A stretch of DNA of 64,000 nt from Mixia osmundae IAM 14324 (lineage: Eukaryota > Basidiomycota > Mixiomycetes > Mixiales > Mixiaceae), in contig NW_014575563.1 in NCBI RefSeq assembly GCF_000708205.1, positions 1,874,068 through 1,938,067 on the forward strand, in the 5' to 3' direction. This document shows positions 35,857 to 47,184 of this stretch, piece by piece (positions within the stretch are counted from its first letter, which is position 1; every line of letters starts with the position of its first letter). Under the pieces are notes generated by a model that saw only the letters and a list, made by a program, of their open reading frames with translations, searched no databases and had not been told where the DNA came from. The position numbers were made by a program, and so were the translations under genes.

Positions 35857-36062
35857 CGTGCTCGAGCGACGGCCGAGGAGGAAGGAGCGCGATAATGAAT
35901 CGACGAACGAACGCGTCCTCCTCTTGCTAGCTTGACTCTGCGGCAACAGTCCGGATCGACCTATCACTCCGCCACATACACGCTACGCTCGTGTCATAGA
36001 CTTGGGCCTTCTATCGAACGCACGGACGAGCTGCCCGGACGTGGATACTTTCAATTTTCAGC

Positions 36063-36758
36063 ATGGACAAACGATCGCACGGGCTCATATGGGACAAGCT
36101 GCAATCTATGCTGTGTGTCTCCATTATCGGCGCAATCCTAGTCTGATGTACCTGTTACGCATCAGAGGAGCTCTGCGCACAGGGGGCTTTGCGCTCACAA
36201 CCATGGAAGCCATGGAGATTGTCGGCCTCGAGCTTGAAGGCGTCGAGTCAGCTCAGGCAGACTCTGATGAGCCCAGAGTCAATAAAGGAGCAAAAGCGAC
36301 CGTCGTCGTCGAGCTCACTGTAGCACAAGGTGCGTGACATGCCTCTTGACCGTCTTTCGAGCTGACTTGTTCGGTATCGCTCGCAGATATGTGCAACATG
36401 AGCGCTAACATGCACGGCGGCGCGCAAGCGTTCTGCTTGGATGTCTGCACATCTATGGCGGTCATGGCACTCAGCTCAGGTTCGAGGTGGATCACCGCAG
36501 GCGTGACATCCCATCTAGCTGCCCACTGTTCGTCCTAGCATCTAGACGGAGATTGTCACCCCTGACTTCAGGAGGACAGATATCGCCCCCATACCCGAGC
36601 ACAGCAAGATCAGGATCATCTCCAAGACGATCTCACAAGGTCTGAGGGTCGCGGTCATCGAGTGCAGGATAGAAGACGCAGAGACGGGCAAGCTACACTT
36701 GCTAGGCACGCATACAAAACACGATACAACAAGCGCATTATCATTTGCAAAGCTATAG
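36063..36758 (+). CDS. Hotdog-fold acyl-CoA thioesterase (ACOT13/PaaI-like)
   Basis: Four exons (36063-36112, 36166-36329, 36387-36502, 36546-36758) give a 180-aa protein in frame. It starts MDKRSHGLIWDKLQSML and then MEAMEIVGLELEGVESAQ. The central hotdog helix follows with the HGG motif (MCNMSANMHGGAQAFCLDV), then DFRRTDIAPIPEHSKIR and the closing strand of the fold, KLHLLGTHTKH. The third intron is short (43 bp) with a weak GTGACA donor. Substrate is unknown, though the closest layout is the ACOT13-type long-chain acyl-CoA thioesterase. Its stop codon TAG lies in the palindrome CTATAG, which also carries the stop of the convergent RRP46 gene. Confidence 0.82.
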
Positions 36759-37785
36759 ACTCGACTCGAGTGTCTTCCGTGCATATTGTTGTACCCCTTT
36801 GCATGCTTGACTTGCCATCGTCAGTGCCCGGCCGAGCTGCATTGCGGCCCATCAGTCATCTGAGACTCGCTTGTCAGAGGAAGCCTCACCTCTTCCTCTG
36901 TACAGCCACCAGAGAGCTCACACAAGCAGAGCTCTCCCTCCGCGCCCCCGATGCTGGAGCCGTAGCTATAGCCTGCCAGCAAGAGCGCAGTGGCATCCCG
37001 TTCCTCTGTGATGGAGGGATCGATGACCCAGACGCGATCGCGCGCTGTCTCTTCTTGCATGACATCATCGCTCGCATCAGGTATGACGGTGCCCAGAGTA
37101 GCCTGATCAGCTTGCAAGGCGCTCTCCGGCAACAGAGCCAATGCGACGGCGAACGCTGTGCCTCGCATGCCTACACTCGACGCGTGTAACAGGCTCAGCA
37201 TGCTCGCGTTGAATGCAGCTGCTTTTTCGACGGCCGAGTCGAGCAGGGGACCTCCTTTCTCATCGTCTGCATGCTCATATTCGAGTACTTCGTCTGGTCG
37301 GTAGGTCCGAAATGCTTTTGAAAACCGACTCGAGGGCAGGGATGTCGTCTGTAGTGTGAGTTGTAGCAGCGATCGTGGGTGAGCATGCAGCAAGAGCAGT
37401 GAGACGAGCACGGGCGTGATCATGCTGGCTACTGCCTTTGCAGCTGGCCCTGCGCATCTTCTGGCTGAGCTTATGGAGATCAATTTGTTGGCGCGAGAGA
37501 CCGACCTGGCAGTCCGCGAACGGGCAGGACGGTGATCTCTAGCGCTGCTCGATCAGCGAGCTCACGCTTGAGCGAGACCTCTTGCGGTCCTCTCACTGCC
37601 GCCAGTACGCTGACTTGACCTGCCACAGTCGCAAGGTCAATAGATGAGATGCCGTGTTTCTGTGGGCGTGCCAAAGCCGACGAACCGAATGAGAAGGAAG
37701 CTGAGCCATCTGACTTGGAGAGCTGGCCGAGTGATATCCTGAGCGACCGTATAGCGTCCAAAGACCGGCCATCCTCTCGTCTCAT
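36753..37785 (-). CDS. RRP46: Exosome core subunit Rrp46 (RNase PH fold)
   Basis: A component of the six-subunit RNase PH ring of the RNA exosome. The N-terminus MRREDGRSLDAIRSLRISLG leads to SDGSASFSFG, joined by a 66-bp intron to QVSVLAAVRGPQEV, then LADRAALEITVLPVRGLP. After a 41-bp intron come ITPVLVSLLLLHAHPRSLLQ, FNASMLSLLHASSVGMRG and WVIDPSITEERDAT. A third intron (53 bp, GTGAGG...GCAG) leads to the C-terminal helix LGRALTMASQACKGVQQY. With these introns the total is 290 aa. A linker of about 35 residues (TTSLPSSRFSKAFRTYRP) looks longer than in yeast and may hide another intron. MTR3/RRP41 are alternatives but fit less well. Confidence 0.83.
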
Positions 37786-37904
37786 CGATATCGCCTCGAC
37801 CTTGCCACGTCGCGCCTCGAGCTGAGCGAACTAGCGACTCGCCCTCAGCAGCTGCCCCTGGGGCTCTGCTAGCTCGCAGGGCAGGCGCAGCCTCATGTAG
37901 AGCT

Positions 37905-40900
37905 ATGTCCGACACCTATGATGGTGGGCAGGTAGCCCGAGTAGCCGCAGCTGAGCCGTCAGACGAGCATGATGACACGTTCAAGAGCAAGATCAGCATC
38001 AAGCTCGACGAACCCGTCGGCTCAATGTCCATCTCTCCCTCCAACAGAGACGTCGTCCTCGGTGCTCGCAAGGGTCTCTACATCATCGATCTCGAGTCTC
38101 CATGGGACAAAGTCAGGTTCTTGCCCCACCTGACCACAGGCGAGGTGGCCGACATCCAGTGGAGTCCACATCCTCAGAGGGCAGAATGGGTCGTCTCCAC
38201 GTCTGCACAGCAGGTCCTGCTTTGGAACTTGTGCATGCCTGCCCCGCGAGTCGTGAGCTCGAGCAAAGCCTCTAGCGCTTCACCCATCGAGCTCGTCATT
38301 TCAGCGCATTCGCGATCGGTGACCGACATCAACTGGTCAGTCTTCCAGCCTGAAGTGCTGGCCACGTCCGGCATGGACTCTTGGATCCGTATATGGGATC
38401 TTCGCAAGAACCACAAGACGGCCGCCCAAGGTTTCTGCGCTTGGACTGCTGGCGCGACCCAAGTCAAGTACAACCGACAAGATCCACACCGAATCGCTTC
38501 ATCTCATGAGAACATCGTCTACATCTGGGATGATAGAAAGTCATCATTGCCTGTCACGACCATCAGGGCACACGACAGCAAGATCTACGGTATCGATTGG
38601 TCCAGACGAGCAGACGAAGGCACTGGCATCGTCACTTGCTCTCTCGACAAGACTGCCAAGTACTGGTCTTCCGAGGATTCAGCGCAGCCTCGTGCGATCA
38701 TCAAGACGAGCTATCCTATCTGGCGAGCCCGTCATCTGCCCTTTGGTGACGGCATCGTCACCTTGCCACAACGCTCAGAGCACGCGCTCGATATCTGGGG
38801 CAGGCATGCGCCCGGTCAACCCGTCCTTAAGCTCAGCGGCCATGACGACGTCGTCAAAGAATTTGTCTGGCGTGTCAGGGGAGGTGAAGACAGCAACTTT
38901 GACGACCGAGAATTTCAACTGATCAGCTGGTCCAAAGACCGCCATCTGCGTCTCTGGCCTATCTCGTCAGAGACCCTGAGAGCAGTCGGGCACGAGCATG
39001 GCTCGCCAATCCAAGTGAGAATGACAAGAAGAGGCTACAAGAATGTTTCGTATCGTGACCCAGTAGCAGTCCAGAGCCTTGAAGCCAAGTCCAGACATTC
39101 TTCTGCTTCCGGCTCCCTGTCGACATCCAACGAGACGAGCATGCGCGGCATCAATAGCAACAGAGCAATAGCACTGGCCACAAGAGTGCCAGGGTCTTTC
39201 GACTCCCCTTCCACAAGCGACTTTTCGTCTGGTTTTGCGGATCATATGAGCGGCGGTCATCGAGCCAAAGGTCGAGCCGCAAAGCCTGAACGTCCAGCAT
39301 TCATGACTCGCACGACCACAAACGCACGCCCGGTACAGCAGGACCATCTAGCCTGGATGGAGGGCGTTCGCTATATCCGCGATCCGGTGGGCCCCATCCC
39401 GCTAGAAGCAGAAGTCTCAAAGTCTCGTCTTCTGTCCTCTCGCGAGCGCGAGCGCAAGCGAAGCTCGAGCGTGTTCGCTGCTCGACGTTTCAGTGATGGA
39501 TCGCGACTGCAAAGCGATAGCTCTGGTTCGCGTGCTCGTCGCGTCAGCTCGAATTCGTATCGTCAGTCAAATGATTTTGCAGACACCGCGCAGACACTTG
39601 GCGAAGAGCTCGCTCTAGCCGGTCGGCGCTTCTCCCAGATCCAATTCGAGGTCATGCATGTGGCTGGACGGACCTGCACAGTCTGTTTGTATGCACCCTG
39701 GGGCGCAGCGGGGTCAGTCTACGTCCGCGCTTCCTTTTCGTTTCCAAAGTCGTACCCCAACAGAGCAGCTCTGACCGTCGATATCGAGCCCAATACCGAC
39801 ATACCCATCAAGAATCGTATACATCTGCTGCAGGGTCTCAGAGGCATAGCCAATCGAGCCTCACAGGCGGGCATCCCGAGCTTAGAGACTTGCCTGACTT
39901 ATTTGCTCAATGGCCCTTATGCTCCTGGATCGGACGCGTACGGCATCGAATCAGAAAGCTCCGAGGATGAGATGGAACCAGCACGGAAGCTTGATCCGAG
40001 TCTCGTCCGCAACAATCGGTCTATGCCCGCTCCGCGTTTGTCGGGCGCAAGCTTTGGTCCGTCAGGCCAGCTCGTTGTCTTTAGTCCTGCCGTCAAGAAA
40101 TCACGACGCCGGACCTCTACATCTCTATCTGCGAGTTTTGGCGAAAGGGGCCGATCAGTCTCACCCAGACCCGTGCAGCGACGCCGGATCTTCGAGTCTT
40201 TTGGAGCCATAGAGCTTGACGAAGAGGATCTCTCTGCCAGTGCCGAGCTGGATGTGCATGACGTCGATAGCGATCAAGCTCTCCAGATATCCAAGACGAT
40301 GCTCAGCCGGCGGACGAAGAAGCGTGACGCTTCGGCCAATCGCTCGACTTCGTCTCGTGCAGGTTCGCGAGGCCGAGCTCCGAATTCGTCATCGGATGTC
40401 ACCGTTATTGATGGGCGCGGACTCATCGACCTCAAGCCACACCTGTCCGGCAGATATACGCTGCAGGGCGACGTTACCGCGATCTGCGCGCACAACCAGC
40501 TGGTGGCCGAAGAGGAACAGCTCGCGCTCGCTGCTCGTCTGTGGGAACTCATGGGCATGATCTTAGCGCCCGCAAGCCAGGACGGCGAACCAAGCTCCCG
40601 CCTGGCTTCGAGCAACATCATACTAGAATGGTTCGCTGGAAGACCTCAATAATATGTGAGCTGACGACAAGGACAGCTTGTCCATTATGCAGCGTCGCAA
40701 AGATCTACAAAGTCTGGGTCTGGCAGCATGCGTGCTAGAGCTTCATCGTCGAGGTACGAATTGTTGGCGCCGTCGACAATAGCTGATGCCCTGACAGACG
40801 TCCAGCGGGCAAGTGAGTTGCGATCCGGTCGACAGCAGGATGACTATTTCAGTGCACGACCGAGGCGTTCCAACAAAAGCCCACATATATCCAGCCGAGG

Positions 40901-41985
40901 AGGCAGCACTGGCGTTCACTCTGTGTCGACGCCTTGGCAAGCTCTACAAGATGGCTTTGCGCATTCGACGAGTCTTCATTCGCCGCGCGGTTCATGGTCC
41001 AATCTTGCATCGCTCTTCAATGCGAGCGTCTTCTCGACACACAGCAGCTCGAGTCCAAACTCTGAAGGTCCGCTGCAGCGAAGAATGCTATCCAACAGCA
41101 GCTTTGTCCGCCGACCCTCGGGCCGACCATCGCCTGCCCATGTCAGCGACCAAGACTCATCTTCGCCTGCCAAGACATCATCGACACCGCATTCAGTATC
41201 GCCTTCGCGTCGCAATAGTCTCGTGCAGGGCGGGTCCTCTGTGCCGAGACAGCTGTACGCTCGTCAAAGGGGCCATAGTCATCATCAGGTCGTCGCCTTC
41301 AGTTCGGTCAGTCATATGTCGTCCGATCCATCATCAGATCGCGGCGAGGTTGTCCGCGCAGAGGCGAGACAGAAGCGCGTCAAGATCGTCCGCGAACGTA
41401 TAGAGACAGTCCCGCTGGACCTTGCGCTCTCTGACGGCACCTTGGCAGGAGAGATGGAGTGTTATCGCCTCAACTATGCCGATCTCCTGCTTCGATGGGG
41501 CTATTCATTCGAGCACGCCGAAGTACTGAATCTCACGCGCACCAGTGTCGAACGGCGCAGTGGCGTTGCTTACAGGCGCATGCGTGCAGCATGCGGAAAC
41601 GACCGCCTTAATCCTCTAGGTACGATTGCTCGCCCCTTCATGTGACCTGAGCTGAAACGCGGGCAGAGCTCGGTCTACACTGTCCAGACTGTGCTGAGAT
41701 GCTTCAGCCGCCAGTCTACCGTTATTGCCCTTCATGCAGAGCCGACAAAGCGACTCCGGCCTGCGCTTTATGCCAGCTGCCGACGACTGGTACGCAGGGT
41801 TGCTGCTGATAGGCTGTGTTGACACGCGAAAGGCAGGTCAAGTACAGACGTGCTGCGTTTGCTTGCACACGGGTCATATCCAGTGCTACGCGGATTGGTA
41901 CAACAGTCCCGGGGCAGAGTGTCCGAGCGGATGCGGCTGTACGTGTCTAGAAGGCGGGCTCTCTCGGGCATTCGTCGTGTTGTAA
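37905..41985 (+). CDS. SEA3: SEA/GATOR2 complex subunit (WDR59/Sea3/Mtc5)
   Basis: A WD40-RWD-RING protein of the complex that regulates TORC1 at the vacuole. Exon 1 holds WD repeats (HSRSVTDINWSVFQPEVLAT, IRIWDLRKNHKTA, LDKTAKYWSSED, GHDDVVKEFVW) and then the RWD domain (RRFSQIQFEVMHVAGRTCTV). An apparent stop at about 40650 lies inside an intron (GTTCGC...GACAG, 46 bp), which joins IILEC to LSIMQRRKDLQSL. Further exons carry a Ser-rich region. The last two encode a cross-brace zinc finger: CPDCAEML, YCPSC, ACALCQLP, TCCVCLHTGHIQCYADWY and ECPSGCGCTC. The start lies 119 bp from that of RRP46, in divergent orientation. Confidence 0.9.
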
Positions 41986-42238
41986 GATCGCGGTAGGCCG
42001 CCGTGTTCGCGACTGGCAGGAAACGTGGAAACGCGTGCGATCGGTCATCGAACATAATTGCCACGAAGTCAGGCTTGAAGAACATCACTATCAATACAGA
42101 CCAGTCGCACAGGCCTGATCGAGCACGACTGTCGATTATCTCGCTCTTCTGTAGGGACAACAACGCGGCCGGTCTCGCCCAAAGTCGGCCAACGAAAGAG
42201 GTTACTGTAATTGCGGCGGAACAACTCCCAGCAGGGGC

Positions 42239-43762
42239 ATGACTGGTGCCAAAGCAAAGGCGAGAGCGAGAGCAGTACAAGCGCAGCGGCACGGCATTGG
42301 CATTCGTACTCGTGCTCGCTCCCGCAAGGACGGCGATAGGGTAGGTTCTGACTCGCGTGACAGTAGTCGGCCGAGCCGCTGATTATGACCCCAGCTTGTC
42401 CAGCTCAGCGAGGATCCTCAGGAGCAAGAACGCTCGCTATCGACTACGCTCAAGCGACTCGGCTTGTACGCTGCTCACACACTGGGCGACGGCAATTGTC
42501 TGTTTCGCGCACTCTCTGACCAGCTTTGGGGCGATCCCGTCTGGCATGCCCACATCAGGCAGCAAGTCTGCGACTACTTGGCCGAACACAAGTCTCGCTA
42601 TGCGCTCTTTGTGGATGACACAGACGCAAAGCGACCCGAGACTGCCTTTGAAGATCATGTGGCGGACATGCGCGAGTCGGGAACCTATGGCAGTCATCTG
42701 GAGATAGAGGCCTTTGCGCGATCGATTGGACGCAAAGTCAAGATCATCCAGCCTGAGCTGATGTATGTGCTCGGCGGCGACCCGGTGCCCTCGACCTCTG
42801 GCTCTGCTACAGCCAAGCCTACGCCGGCACCATCACCCGAGCAGTCCACTAATGCGCTGAGCCCGAAGCAGCAAGGCAAGCAGCCCTCACGAGAAGATGG
42901 CGAGCTCTCTGCCTCTGAAGCTAACAGTCAATCGTCAGCAATGCCGGCAAGGCCCAAACGCAAGCGAGCGAGCACGATTGGCGGTCTTGCACCCCCCGCA
43001 ATTGACACATCTGGACCACCGCTCTACATCGTTTACCACTCATACGAACACTACTCGAGTGCGCGCAACGTCTCGGGGCCTCATGCTGGCCTTCCCCACA
43101 TCAAGGAGGCGCCACTGTCTGCACCCGGCGTTCACATCACTGAGCCGACGGACGATCATGTAGTCTCGGCTCAAGATGAGAAGCTCATCAAGGCGTCACT
43201 CGCACCTGATGCACAACGTAGTCCTGCGGTCGTTCGCGAAGCTATGACAAGGCTTGGCAACTGGGAAGACGTCGTTGAAGAGTTCCTCGCTCTTGATCGC
43301 GAGCGAATTGACAATGGTAGACTTTCGCCTGCCCATTGCACTCCCGATACGCGGTCTTCGTCAAGCAGTGCATATAGTGGCGTCATCTCGCCAGTGCCGT
43401 CGGACCCAAGCGCAAGTCAAGCAAGATCCGAACAGACCTCTATCAGCAGTATCGACCCCGGCCTCGACGAGGAGCCTAAGCAGGGCGATACGCCAGATCA
43501 GAAGCGACAAGCCAAGCCTGACAGTCCACTGGGCAAGCGTTATGCTAGAGGCGCCCGGGGTCGATTCTCCTCGAAATCGGCAGGATCGGCGACAGTAAGC
43601 AAATCAGCCGGCATGAGCAAGCGAGAGTTGCGACGGGCTAAGCGAGCGCCAACCCTTGCAAAGCACAATCGCCTTCATACGGTGAGCCAAGCAGATAGCC
43701 CAGGAGGAAGCAACGGCTCTGACGGCGGACTCTCGAAAGACTTCCGAGAAGTAGCTATCTAG
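42239..43762 (+). CDS. OTU-domain deubiquitinase (OTUD3-like)
   Basis: A cysteine protease predicted to remove ubiquitin. The start MTGAKAKARARAVQAQ is Ala/Arg-rich and joins across a GTAGGT...CCCAG intron to LVQLSEDPQEQERSLSTTLK. The catalytic box is TLGDGNCLFRALSDQLWG (Asp and Cys present). Then RQQVCDYLAEH and LEIEAFARSIGRKVKIIQP follow, with the His box YIVYHSYEHYSSAR after a roughly 90-residue disordered insertion. A UBA-like stretch may lie around AVVREAMTRLGNWEDVVEEF. The tail is basic and disordered (SKRELRRAKRAP), as in OTUD3-type proteins. It follows SEA3 on the same strand, one of the few tandem pairs here. Confidence 0.88.
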
Positions 43763-44265
43763 CTCATGTCACTCGTTGCTGTACTCACTGTCCGTGCACA
43801 CGTGCTCAGAACAATCTATCGAGCCAGTAATGACAATACGTTCAATATACTAGCAATGAGATGTGTGGACGTGACCTACACTGACTGTCCTAGGCGGCTC
43901 GCGAGTTAGCAGAGACCGTCTCATCGTGATACCTTGTCCGTCCGTAGCCTGTTGTTTGATAAGATTGCAAGGTAGCCAAGGCTGCCAGGAGCTATCTGAG
44001 ATTCGCATCGGTTCGCAGTGGCCATTGAAATCGGAGTCGAGTCGGGTCGAGCAAGTGCCCATCGGGCGGTCGAGGAGGGGAGGCGCGAGGCAAAACAGAT
44101 GCAGGCCTCTTTCACGTGCAGTGTTGGCCAGATACACTGAAACCAACCGCTGCCCGCAAAGTCCCCGGTCTGACATCTGCAATCCAGCGCAAGTGTTCGA
44201 GGACCGAGAGCGGAGGCAGACCTGGGAACTCCTCTCCTAGCGGAATCTCACCGCCAGTGCCAAAC
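43763..44265. other. Convergent intergenic region after the OTU gene
   Basis: About 500 bp between the OTU stop and the stop of a small reverse-strand hypothetical gene. Frames on both strands (43850-44182 reverse, 43926-44240 forward) have no recognisable family, no consistent splicing and a composition like read-through noise. It probably holds 3' untranslated sequence. Confidence 0.35.
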
Positions 44266-44686
44266 CTAAATCGGCTCATAAATTTGCCAGGTAGAAGTGT
44301 ATTCTAAGGGCTGGAGGTAGAGCGAGCAGGCCGCTCGAGACAGTTGCCGATGAGCCAACACCGGAGCTGGAAGCGACAAACTCTTGTAGTCGGGCTCGAG
44401 CGAACGGCTGACGAGGCCGAGAAGGGCTGAGAATATCGCCAGGTTGCTCGCCAGATTGTCGACAGAAGCTGTCAACAAGGCGAATTATCAACACGATGAC
44501 CCAGTCAGAGAAGCACACACGAACCTCGGAAGTGTCTTTACCGAGCTGATAGATGTCGCCAGAGAGGTCGTGTGACCTCTGCGTCGGCACTGTGGTGACT
44601 GGCTGGCCTCGCTCGACAGTTTGTCGCCAAGTCTTGCGCGGAGGGAATTCGCACGACGGGCCCGCGTATTTGTGACACAAAAACAT
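44266..44686 (-). CDS. Hypothetical small protein, two exons
   Basis: I do not recognise this protein. Exon 1 starts MFLCHKYAGPSCEFPPRK and ends SHDLSGDIYQL. An intron of about 73 bp (GTAAAG...GACAG) leads in frame to ASVDNLASNLAIFSALLGL and a tail ending TSTWQIYEPI. The second exon has one hydrophobic stretch that could be a weak amphipathic or membrane segment. The start codon is uncertain because the upstream 200 bp also stay free of family matches. It sits in the lineage-specific patch together with the secreted glycine-rich gene. Confidence 0.35.
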
Positions 44687-44887
44687 TACGTAATATGCAC
44701 TTCATGTCTACCTAGCCCTGCGCTCTAAGCATCTTCATAAGTACACAAGGCTGCAGGATCCGAGCGACGCGGATGCTGCTGAGTGACAGGCCCTGCAGAG
44801 AAACACAAGGCTGGAGTGAGGTTCAATGTTTCGCCGTCACGCTTCACGAGTGACGCATGCATTCACGGTTTGTGAGGAGCGATAGCT

Positions 44888-45225
44888 TTAGAACGGTGGG
44901 CGGATGCCACCGCCAAGGCCTGCACCGCCCAGACCACCTCCTACACCTCCGCCACCACCGACCAGGCCGCCTGAGGACTGCTGAGTCTGGCTGGACTGCT
45001 CCGAGCTGGAGGATTGCTGACCGCCTGCTCCAAAGCCGCCTGAGCCTAGACCTCCGCCACCAAGACCGCCTCCAAGACCGCCTCCGATACCCTGCATGTC
45101 CATGAATGAATGGGACATTATTCGCATGCGCGTCTGCTCACGAGTTGACGCTTGTCAAGCTGATCGGCAGGTGCAGCGGCCACCAAAGTGGCGACGAGAG
45201 CAAACGCAAGGACAGCGAACTTCAT
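44888..45225 (-). CDS. Small secreted glycine-rich protein
   Basis: A 95-aa secreted protein of unknown role. Exon 1 (45142-45225) encodes a clear signal peptide, MKFAVLAFALVATLVAAA, then ADQLDKRQL with a Lys-Arg pair suited to Kex2 cleavage. A GTGAGC...GCAG intron leads to a Gly-rich mature region (GIGGGLGGGLGGGGLGSGGF), a Gln/Ser-rich middle (QQSSSSEQSSQTQQSS) and a second Gly-rich part ending GGGIRPPF. Mature sequence lacks Cys. Such proteins are often cell-wall or effector-like in fungi, but no function can be assigned. A TATATA element lies about 100 bp upstream, which is unusual in this window and suggests strong or regulated expression. Confidence 0.75.
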
Positions 45226-45322
45226 CGTGTTGCTTGAATGAATGTTTTGATTACTTGTCTTGCTGAGTGCTCAGGTTTGCTGCGAGTGATACGATCGGAT
45301 GCTGATTGAGACCACTTGGCGG

Positions 45323-45329
45323 TATATAT
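45323..45329 (-). promoter_or_regulatory. TATA box of the secreted glycine-rich gene
   Basis: TATATAT lies about 98-104 bp before the start codon at 45225, a sensible TATA position if the 5' leader is short. It is the clearest TATA element that I noticed before any gene here. Assignment rests on position and sequence only. Confidence 0.5.
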
Positions 45330-45438
45330 GTCCCTCTGACTTTGCTCTCAATGCTAAGCGTGGGAGATTGAACCATATGGCCGATGCACAGGCCTCGAGG
45401 CGTAGTGCTGCAGCTTCACATTGACTCGCTCAGTGATG

Positions 45439-46970
45439 TCACCGTCTGAGCGCTTTCTTGATCGAGCTAGCTTGTATGCGCGCCTCGAGGTACTCGATGC
45501 GCTCCTGATATCTCTTCGCAAAGTCGCCGTCCGATAGAGCTGTGAGACGGTTCATTTCGTTCTTGAGATCATCAATCTCGCGCCGCAGCTCAGCTGGCGT
45601 GGCTTCGTGCTCTGAGAGGACGGAGTCGATCATTGTGCGCGAGCTTTGACCTCGTCTGTATATCGAAGTTGATCGGAGCAGGGACGCTCCGGGAGTCTGC
45701 TGAGCGTTTGCATGGCCATTGGGTATGCGGGGTCCGTCGGACGCCAGTGGTAGACTATCAGATTCGGCCATGCTGTTCAGGCCTGGACGCATGCTGTCTT
45801 TCGGCAAAGTGCGTATGCGCATAGGCTCGTGCGGCGACGCTTCCGCAATCTCGTCAAGGCTCGTCTGGCCTCGCAGGGCACGTACTGAAGTGCGCTTTGG
45901 CATGGAAATGCGAGAGCTACTACTGGATTGTCTTTGCATACTGCTAGCCGATCGCACATCGTCTTCGTTGTCAGTCTCGACATCGCCGTTTATGATGCCG
46001 AGACCGTGACTTGCTCGAGACTTGATACTGGAGACTCTTCGACGCAGATAGCTACCGACTGTTCGACCTGTCTTGTTGGTCTGCGCAGACTTGAGTGATT
46101 TCTCACTTTGCAACTCGCCATTTGCCCGAGTCTGCGGATCGCGCAGCTCGTCTGCGCGTGCATCAGACCGGCATCAGGCTGGCTGGAGAGTCAAATATAC
46201 CTGGTAGTGGGTTGCCAAACAGGCGTGGCTGTCGCGCCTCTTCGTCCGCTTGCCGCCTGGACCGAGTGTCTGCATCAAATCTGCAAATTCCATCAGTCTG
46301 TGTGACGCTTGTTGGATCAAATGGGGACTCACTTGACAAAGAGGGCAGTGCGTAGCGTGCGATATTCTTCATCGTCTATGAGCCCATCCTGGTGAGCGAC
46401 CGCAAGCTCGGATAGTCTCTGTCCAATGTTGTTTGTTGCGATTGGCTCTGATGATGCGTCCGCCTGTTTCGCTATTCGAGGTGATGGGTCTACTGTCTTT
46501 GCGCTGTGATGTGATGCAAATGATTTGATGGTCGACGCTCGCTTTGTCTGAGCCGGCTGCTGCTCCACAAAGCCAGAATCGCGCAATGACAGTGAGGGCG
46601 AGGAAGGCAGGGGCAGCGTTTCTGGATCGAAATGCGAGCGGATCTCTCGCGTGGTCGAGAGGTTGCTTGTGGATACACGAGATCGGAGTGAGGGTGGCGA
46701 ACCTGGCATCGGAGGACTCCGGGGTATCGTTCTCGTGCTTTTGGGTGTCGCTATGACCGCTTCCTCAAAGCCAGTGGACCGCATTGGCGGCGTACTGAAC
46801 CGACCGAGGGACGCTGTCTTGCCATGACCGAGAGACGGCGATGCAGCTGCGCCCACACCAGCGGAGCTCTGCACCTCTGCTCTGAGAAGCGCAGAATGGT
46901 AGTCTCGCACATTGCTGTCTAGCTTCTCCCTTTCCTTTTCCTTCTTTCGCCTGCCAAAGAGAGCTCGCAT
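45439..46970 (-). CDS. Uncharacterised disordered protein with C-terminal coiled coil
   Basis: I do not recognise a named family. Exon 1 starts MRALFGRRKKEKEREKLD, is Ser/Pro-rich and basic, and contains a short helical motif QRLSELAVAHQDGLIDDEEY followed by RTLRTALF. This looks conserved in character, like a degenerate two-helix unit found in fungal proteins. An intron (GTGAGT...TGCAG) leads to FDADTRSRRQADEEARQPRL and a second one to DELRDPQTRANGELQSEKSL. The last exon is Ser/Arg-rich and closes with a coiled coil (ELRREIDDLKNEMNRLTAL, then EYLEARIQASSIKKAL). It may be a cytoskeletal or membrane-associated scaffold, but that is speculation. Confidence 0.6.
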
Positions 46971-47184
46971 GACGCCACTGCCGATGCTACAAACAGTCTG
47001 TCCTCATGCTGCTTGCGTGAGATGGCCAGCCGGCGGACGGACCATTCAAACAGGGAGGACAAGCTATCTGGGCAAGGCGCGTCCGGACAGTCGACGATCT
47101 TTCGCATGACGATCTCACGCGAGCGCTCACGGACGGCGATCTCGGCCATTCGCGGACTACGGGCAAATGTACAGACAGTCTGCA

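Noticed and set aside
40630-40690. Apparent stop after the WD40/RWD part of SEA3, suggesting two separate genes
   Set aside because: The stop lies in a 46-bp intron; splicing continues into the helical region and the cross-brace zinc finger expected of WDR59.
43850-44240. Opposing open frames after the OTU gene (43850-44182 reverse, 43926-44240 forward)
   Set aside because: No splice structure, no family similarity, and amino-acid composition typical of untranslated sequence.
44888-45120. Glycine-rich repeats as a tandem DNA repeat array
   Set aside because: The repeats are codon-level, imperfect and confined to the coding exon of the secreted protein.
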